Below, in pieces: positions 60,408 through 64,000 of a stretch of DNA of 64,000 nucleotides. The DNA lies in assembly GCF_041361465.1 (NCBI RefSeq), contig NZ_JBGKAC010000001.1, positions 248,001-312,000 on the forward strand. The letters run 5' to 3'. Numbering within the stretch: the first letter of the stretch is position 1; the number at the start of each line of letters is the position of its first letter. The notes below the pieces were generated by a model. The model was not told the origin of the DNA, did not search any database, and saw nothing but the letters and a program-made list of their open reading frames with translations. This DNA is from Halobaculum sp. MBLA0143. GTDB lineage: Archaea; Halobacteriota; Halobacteria; Halobacteriales; Haloferacaceae. The translations under genes were made by a program, and so were the position numbers.

Positions 60408-62288
60408 ATGGCCAGTTCTTCGTTGATCGCAGTCACTGCCACCATCATCGCGGTCGGGGTCGTGGCGAAGCTCCTGGCGGACCGCTTCCAAGTGCCGAGC
60501 ATCATCTTCCTCGTGACCGCCGGAGTGTTGCTCGGACCGGAGGGGGTCGCCGCCGTGTTCCCGCAGATCGACCCGTTGATCACGCCCGACTCCTTCGGCG
60601 ACGCACTCCCGTCGATCGTAGGGCTGTCGGTGGCGATCATCGTCTTCGAGGGGGCGTTCCACCTCCAGGCACCGAAGCTCCGGGAGGCACCCAGCGTCAC
60701 ACTCCGACTCGTGACGCTGGGCGCCGGCGTGGCGTTCGCCGGGACGACGATCGCGGTGCGGTTCGCGCTGGGAGCAGACTGGCTGGTCGCGGCGCTGATC
60801 GGAGCGCTGCTGGTCGCCACCGGTCCGACGGTCATCACGCCGATCTTGTCCGTCGTTCCGGTGCGGAACCGTGTCCAGGCCGCACTGGAGACGGAGGGGA
60901 TCGTCAACGACGTGACGGCGGCGATCGTCGCGGTCGTCGTCTTCGAGCTGATCATCAGCGAGGGAGCGACGCTCGCGGAGTTCGTCGTCCTGTTCGTCGA
61001 GCGGCTGGGGATCGGCGTGGTCGTCGGCACGCTCACGGCGGGGCTGATCTACGCCATGCTGCAGTACGTCGACCTCTCGCCGGGCAACGCCCCACAGAAC
61101 GCCCGACTGCTCGTGCTCGCGGGCGCACTCGTCGCCTACGGCGGCGGTGACCTCCTGAAGACGGAGGCGGGCGTCGCCGCCGCCGCGACCGCCGGAATCG
61201 TCCTCGGTAACCTCCACGTCCCCTACGAGGAGGAGATCACGGACTTCAAAGGCGACGTGACGCTCGTCGTCCTCTCGTTCGTGTTCATCAACCTCGCGGC
61301 GATTCTGGACTTCGACACCCTCCGGGCGCTGGGGGTCGGCGGAATCTTGATCGTGTTGGCTATCGTGTTCGTGATCCGGCCGGCGCTCGTGTTCCTGTCG
61401 GCCCGTGGCGACCGGTTCACCCGCGAGGAGAAGCTGTTCGTCTCCTTCGTCGGGCCGCGGGGGATCATTCCCGCCTCGGTCGCCACCTTGTTCGCGGTAG
61501 AGTTGGCCGACGCCGGGATGCAGTCGGCCGCCGACACGCTCGTCGGCACAGTGTTCCTAGTCATCCTCGCCACGGTCGTCTTGGAGGGCGGCCTGGCGCG
61601 CCGAATCGCCGAAACACTCGACGTCATACCCATGCGAGTTATCATCGTCGGAGGCGGCACCGTCGGCCGTGCGCTGGCGGACCGCCTCGAAGACCGCGGA
61701 GAGAACGTCGTCTTAGTGGAGACGGACGACGAACAGGTACAGTACGCCCGCAACGAGGGTCACACGGTCCACATCGGTGACGGGACGAACATGGAGGAGC
61801 TCCGGGCGGCCGGCGCGGACAACGCCCGGACCGTCATCGCCGCCACCGGCGACGACGACGCCAACCTCCTGATCGCCCAGCTCGTGGAGTCGACGTTCGA
61901 CCCAGAGCAGATCCTCACGCGGGTGAACGACCCCAGCAACGTCGACGCCTTCGAAGAGTTGGGCGTCCAGACGGTGTCGACGACGCTGGCGACCGCACAG
62001 GAGTTGGACAACTACATCGAACGGCCGGCGATGGCCCGTTGGATGAACGAGCTCGGCCAGATCGGCGACGTGCAGGAGATCAAGGTGACGAACGACGAGA
62101 TCGTCGGACGATCCGTTCGGGACCTGGGTCCGGAGATGCCGGGGACGAGTCTGATCGCGTTGGTCGCACGCGGCGGCGAGACGAACGTCCCGGACGCCGA
62201 CACCGTCCTCGAAGAGGGTGACCGAGTGACGATCATCGGCGACCGCGAGGACGTTCGAGAGTCGATGCAGGAGTTCAACCCGAACTGA
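60408..62288 (+). CDS. Cation/proton antiporter with TrkA (RCK) domains
   Basis: This 626-residue protein has an N-terminal antiporter domain of about twelve helices (about 5-400; CPA1/CPA2 features TGPTVITPIL and FVGPRGIIPASVA). A TrkA-N Rossmann domain (about 412-530, MRVIIVGGGTVGRALADRLE) and a TrkA-C domain (about 545-626) follow. It would exchange Na+ or K+ for protons, with NAD(H) or nucleotide binding to the TrkA domain gating it. GGAGGTGA 5 nt before ATG 60408 gives an unusually strong ribosome site for this genome. Ion homeostasis is central in salt-loving cells. Confidence 0.92.
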   Translation: MASSSLIAVTATIIAVGVVAKLLADRFQVPSIIFLVTAGVLLGPEGVAAVFPQIDPLITPDSFGDALPSIVGLSVAIIVFEGAFHLQAPKLREAPSVTLRLVTLGAGVAFAGTTIAVRFALGADWLVAALIGALLVATGPTVITPILSVVPVRNRVQAALETEGIVNDVTAAIVAVVVFELIISEGATLAEFVVLFVERLGIGVVVGTLTAGLIYAMLQYVDLSPGNAPQNARLLVLAGALVAYGGGDLLKTEAGVAAAATAGIVLGNLHVPYEEEITDFKGDVTLVVLSFVFINLAAILDFDTLRALGVGGILIVLAIVFVIRPALVFLSARGDRFTREEKLFVSFVGPRGIIPASVATLFAVELADAGMQSAADTLVGTVFLVILATVVLEGGLARRIAETLDVIPMRVIIVGGGTVGRALADRLEDRGENVVLVETDDEQVQYARNEGHTVHIGDGTNMEELRAAGADNARTVIAATGDDDANLLIAQLVESTFDPEQILTRVNDPSNVDAFEELGVQTVSTTLATAQELDNYIERPAMARWMNELGQIGDVQEIKVTNDEIVGRSVRDLGPEMPGTSLIALVARGGETNVPDADTVLEEGDRVTIIGDREDVRESMQEFNPN

Positions 62289-62330
62289 CGGGGACCGACG
62301 GAGAACTGCTTCGAGTCCGCGTCGATCCGA

Positions 62331-63512
62331 CTACCGGATCACGTCGAGACCGTCGTCGGTCTGACGGCTCCGCTCGCGGTCACCACCGTCCGACTGGTGT
62401 CTGTCGCCGTCTGCGTTCGCTCGGGCGTCGAAGTCGGCCTCCGTGAGGTCGCCTTCGATGCTCGCACGCGACCGGTCGGCCTGTTTCTGCGTGCTCGGAC
62501 CGAGCACCTGGGCGCTCTGGACTCCGGTCATGATCGCCATCACCCGGACCTTCCCCTTGTACTCCTCCTGGATGCGGGCGCCCCAGATGACGTTCGCCGA
62601 CGCCTCCAGCCGCTCCGTGATGGAGTCGGCGATCCCCTCGGCCTCCTTCAGCGTGAGGTCGGGGCCGCCGGTGATGTGGACGAGTCCCCCGCTCGCGCCG
62701 CGGTAGTCGACGTCCAACAACGGGTGGTTCATCGCGTCGTTGACCACCTCCTGGGTCTTGTTCTTGTCCTGGGTCTCGCCGACCAGCATCACGGCCACGC
62801 CACCCTGGTCCATGATGGTCGACATGTCGGCGTAGTCCAGGTTGATGAGACTCGGCTGGGTGATGGTCTCGGAGATCCCCTTCACCGTCTCCGCGATGAT
62901 CTGGTCCATCACGGAGAAGGCTTTGCCGATCGGGAGGTTCGGGACGTAGTCCAACAACCGGTTGTTGTCCAGCACGATGATGGAGTCGGCCTCCGTGCGG
63001 AGGTTCTCCAGCCCCTCCTCGGCTTTCACCGTGCGGGCGCGCTCGACGTTGAACGGGGTCGACACCATCCCGACGACGATGGCGCCCTGTTCTTTGGCGA
63101 TCTTCGAGATGACGGGCGCGGCGCCCGTCCCGGTGCCGCCGCCCATCCCGGCGGTGACGAACACCAGATCCGCGTCGCCCAGCACCTCCTTGATGGTCCC
63201 CTGGGCCATCTCGGTGGCGCGCTCTCCCATGCTGGGGTCGCCGCCCGCACCGAGACCCTGAGTCAGGGACTTGCCGACGAGGATCTTCGTGTCGGCCTCG
63301 ACCATCTTCAGGTGTTGTTTGTCCGTGTTGATCGCGACCGTCTCTGCGCCGTTGACACCGATGTTGTACAGGCGGTTGATCGTGTTGTTACCGGCCCCGC
63401 CCGCGCCGACGATGACGATCCGGGGGTCCCCGAAGTCGTCGCCGTCCGCGTCCGCCATCGAGCGGTCTTCTTCTTCCGCGTTCGCCAGCGCGTCCTGGAC
63501 GATATCCTGCAT
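62331..63512 (-). CDS. ftsZ2: Cell-division tubulin FtsZ2
   Basis: This 393-residue GTPase assembles at mid-cell to constrict the division ring. The tubulin signature GGGTGTG (124-130), the nucleotide loop [13 protein letters not shown] (37-49) and the T7 region [15 protein letters not shown] are intact. The N-terminus [15 protein letters not shown] is that of haloarchaeal FtsZ2, not FtsZ1. It lies 4 nt after cdrS on the same strand. The cdrS-ftsZ2 operon is known in Halobacterium and Haloferax, where CdrS regulates division genes. The C-terminal ~50 residues are polar and disordered. Confidence 0.95.
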   Translation of the reverse strand: MQDIVQDALANAEEEDRSMADADGDDFGDPRIVIVGAGGAGNNTINRLYNIGVNGAETVAINTDKQHLKMVEADTKILVGKSLTQGLGAGGDPSMGERATEMAQGTIKEVLGDADLVFVTAGMGGGTGTGAAPVISKIAKEQGAIVVGMVSTPFNVERARTVKAEEGLENLRTEADSIIVLDNNRLLDYVPNLPIGKAFSVMDQIIAETVKGISETITQPSLINLDYADMSTIMDQGGVAVMLVGETQDKNKTQEVVNDAMNHPLLDVDYRGASGGLVHITGGPDLTLKEAEGIADSITERLEASANVIWGARIQEEYKGKVRVMAIMTGVQSAQVLGPSTQKQADRSRASIEGDLTEADFDARANADGDRHQSDGGDRERSRQTDDGLDVIR

Positions 63513-63516
63513 CGGC

Positions 63517-63705
63517 CTACGCCTTCGCCCAGCCGCGCTTGTTGTCGCGGCGGGAGCGATCGCGGTTGTCGTCGTCCTGTTCGTTCAGCATGTCTCGAAC
63601 CGCGGCCCGAATCGCCTCGCTTCGGTTCGGGTACTCACCGCTCTCGACCATGCGTTCGACCTCGTCGATCTGCTGTTTCGGAATCCGTAGTGTCACACGC
63701 TCCAT
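63517..63705 (-). CDS. cdrS: Ribbon-helix-helix regulator CdrS
   Basis: This 62-residue protein has the ribbon-helix-helix fold: [40 protein letters not shown], with a basic tail ([15 protein letters not shown]). The short length and place directly before ftsZ2 identify CdrS, a regulator of cell division in haloarchaea (established for the family). ATG 63705 starts the ribbon; longer frames upstream cross the promoter. Its leader of about 100 nt holds a GTAAGAC site, and more copies flank the promoter. Confidence 0.92.
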   Translation of the reverse strand: MERVTLRIPKQQIDEVERMVESGEYPNRSEAIRAAVRDMLNEQDDDNRDRSRRDNKRGWAKA

Positions 63706-63719
63706 GTTGTGTTCCCCCG

Positions 63720-63881
63720 GTAAGACGATCCGCCGGTCTCCCCGGTGGATCGTGCCGTCCTGCGGTTCCCCCACCGCGTGACGACCCGTATGACAGACCG
63801 TCTTACACACTACACGCAATCGACCCGCGGCTTATAAAATTACCGGCCGTGTCTTACAGTACCACACGGCGGCTGTCTTAC
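63720..63881 (-). promoter_or_regulatory. cdrS-ftsZ2 promoter with repeated GTAAGAC motif
   Basis: A TATA box (TTTTATAAG on the minus strand, about 63830-63839) should start transcription near 63805. On the minus strand GTAAGAC occurs at 63875-63881, 63851-63857 (both upstream of TATA) and 63800-63806 (at the start site). A fourth copy, in the opposite orientation, lies at 63720-63726 in the leader. The arrangement suggests a multi-site operator, possibly for CdrS itself. That assignment is inference. Confidence 0.6.
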
Positions 63882-63883
63882 GG

Positions 63884-64000
63884 TCACTGACGCCCGACGC
63901 CCTCGGACTCCCCCAACACGTCCGCCGCGGGCGTCCGACGCCCGCAGCCGGGGCAGAACGACCAGTCCGACCGAACCTCGTCACCACACTCGCAGAACAG
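63884..64000 (-). CDS. Zinc-ribbon protein (partial, C-terminal end)
   Basis: The last 38 codons of a gene that continues past the right edge read LFCECGDEVRSDWSFCPGCGRRTPAADVLGESEGVGRQ. Two pairs of cysteines (CEC, CPGC) form a zinc ribbon of the type often placed at protein ends. It is on the same strand as cdrS and ends just upstream of the cdrS promoter sites. Nothing more can be said about its function. Confidence 0.75.
   Translation of the reverse strand: MFCECGDEVRSDWSFCPGCGRRTPAADVLGESEGVGRQ

Overview
The window looks like part of a haloarchaeal chromosome (order Halobacteria). Base composition is very GC-rich and the proteins are strongly acidic. Many genes start with GTG or ATG about 25-30 nt downstream of a TATA-like box, which suggests leaderless transcripts. 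Exported proteins mostly carry twin-arginine (Tat) signals. Archaeal marker genes are present: a cdrS-ftsZ2 operon, ncsA, a DUF460 protein and several small haloarchaeal families.

Layout. 1-2262: molybdate/tungstate-type ABC transporter (ATPase cut by the left edge, permease) with a divergent ModE-like regulator. 2266-5047: threonine synthase, a small monooxygenase-fold protein and a ketopantoate reductase-like enzyme. 5216-9380: a secreted subtilase carrying a cohesin and a C-terminal dockerin, followed by a membrane-anchored cohesin protein. 9504-13870: a DUF4097 protein, tRNA-Thr(GGU) with duplicated 3' fragments, a SpoIIM-type membrane protein, small helical proteins and a palindromic tandem repeat. 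14056-18217: a complete ABC importer operon (Tat lipoprotein, two permeases, ATPase). 18234-31248: mostly housekeeping or single genes, including a Gfo/Idh/MocA dehydrogenase, an SDR, ncsA, uvrB, a DUF460 nuclease-like protein, a propeller lipoprotein and a histidine phosphatase. 31312-34508: a tandemly duplicated locus encoding two pairs of small membrane proteins around a Tat-exported trypsin-like protease, next to a MATE transporter. 35957-38242: an exported thermonuclease. 38494-50848: four sensor histidine kinases interspersed with tRNA-Ile(GAU), a phosphodiesterase, homoserine kinase and tiny membrane proteins. 50849-55358: a GH68 fructosyltransferase, a hexapeptide acyltransferase, 6-phosphogluconate dehydrogenase and a membrane-anchored 2Fe-2S ferredoxin. 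55601-59709: a spondin-domain protein, an HTH/membrane pair, a decayed MATE gene and two exported unknowns. 59890-64000: tRNA-Arg(CCG) with a 3' duplication, a cation/proton antiporter, and the ftsZ2-cdrS cell-division operon.

How the genes relate. ThrC (2266) and ThrB (47636) supply the last two steps of threonine synthesis from separate loci. The two ABC systems are self-contained import modules. The kinases lack separate response regulators nearby; two carry an N-terminal receiver domain.

The two most unusual systems are the cohesin/dockerin protease pair, which may form a small surface assembly, and the duplicated membrane-pair/protease locus. In the latter, the ends of the paired genes are nearly identical between copies while the external loops differ. 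No function has been assigned to that locus; the ideas given here are inference.
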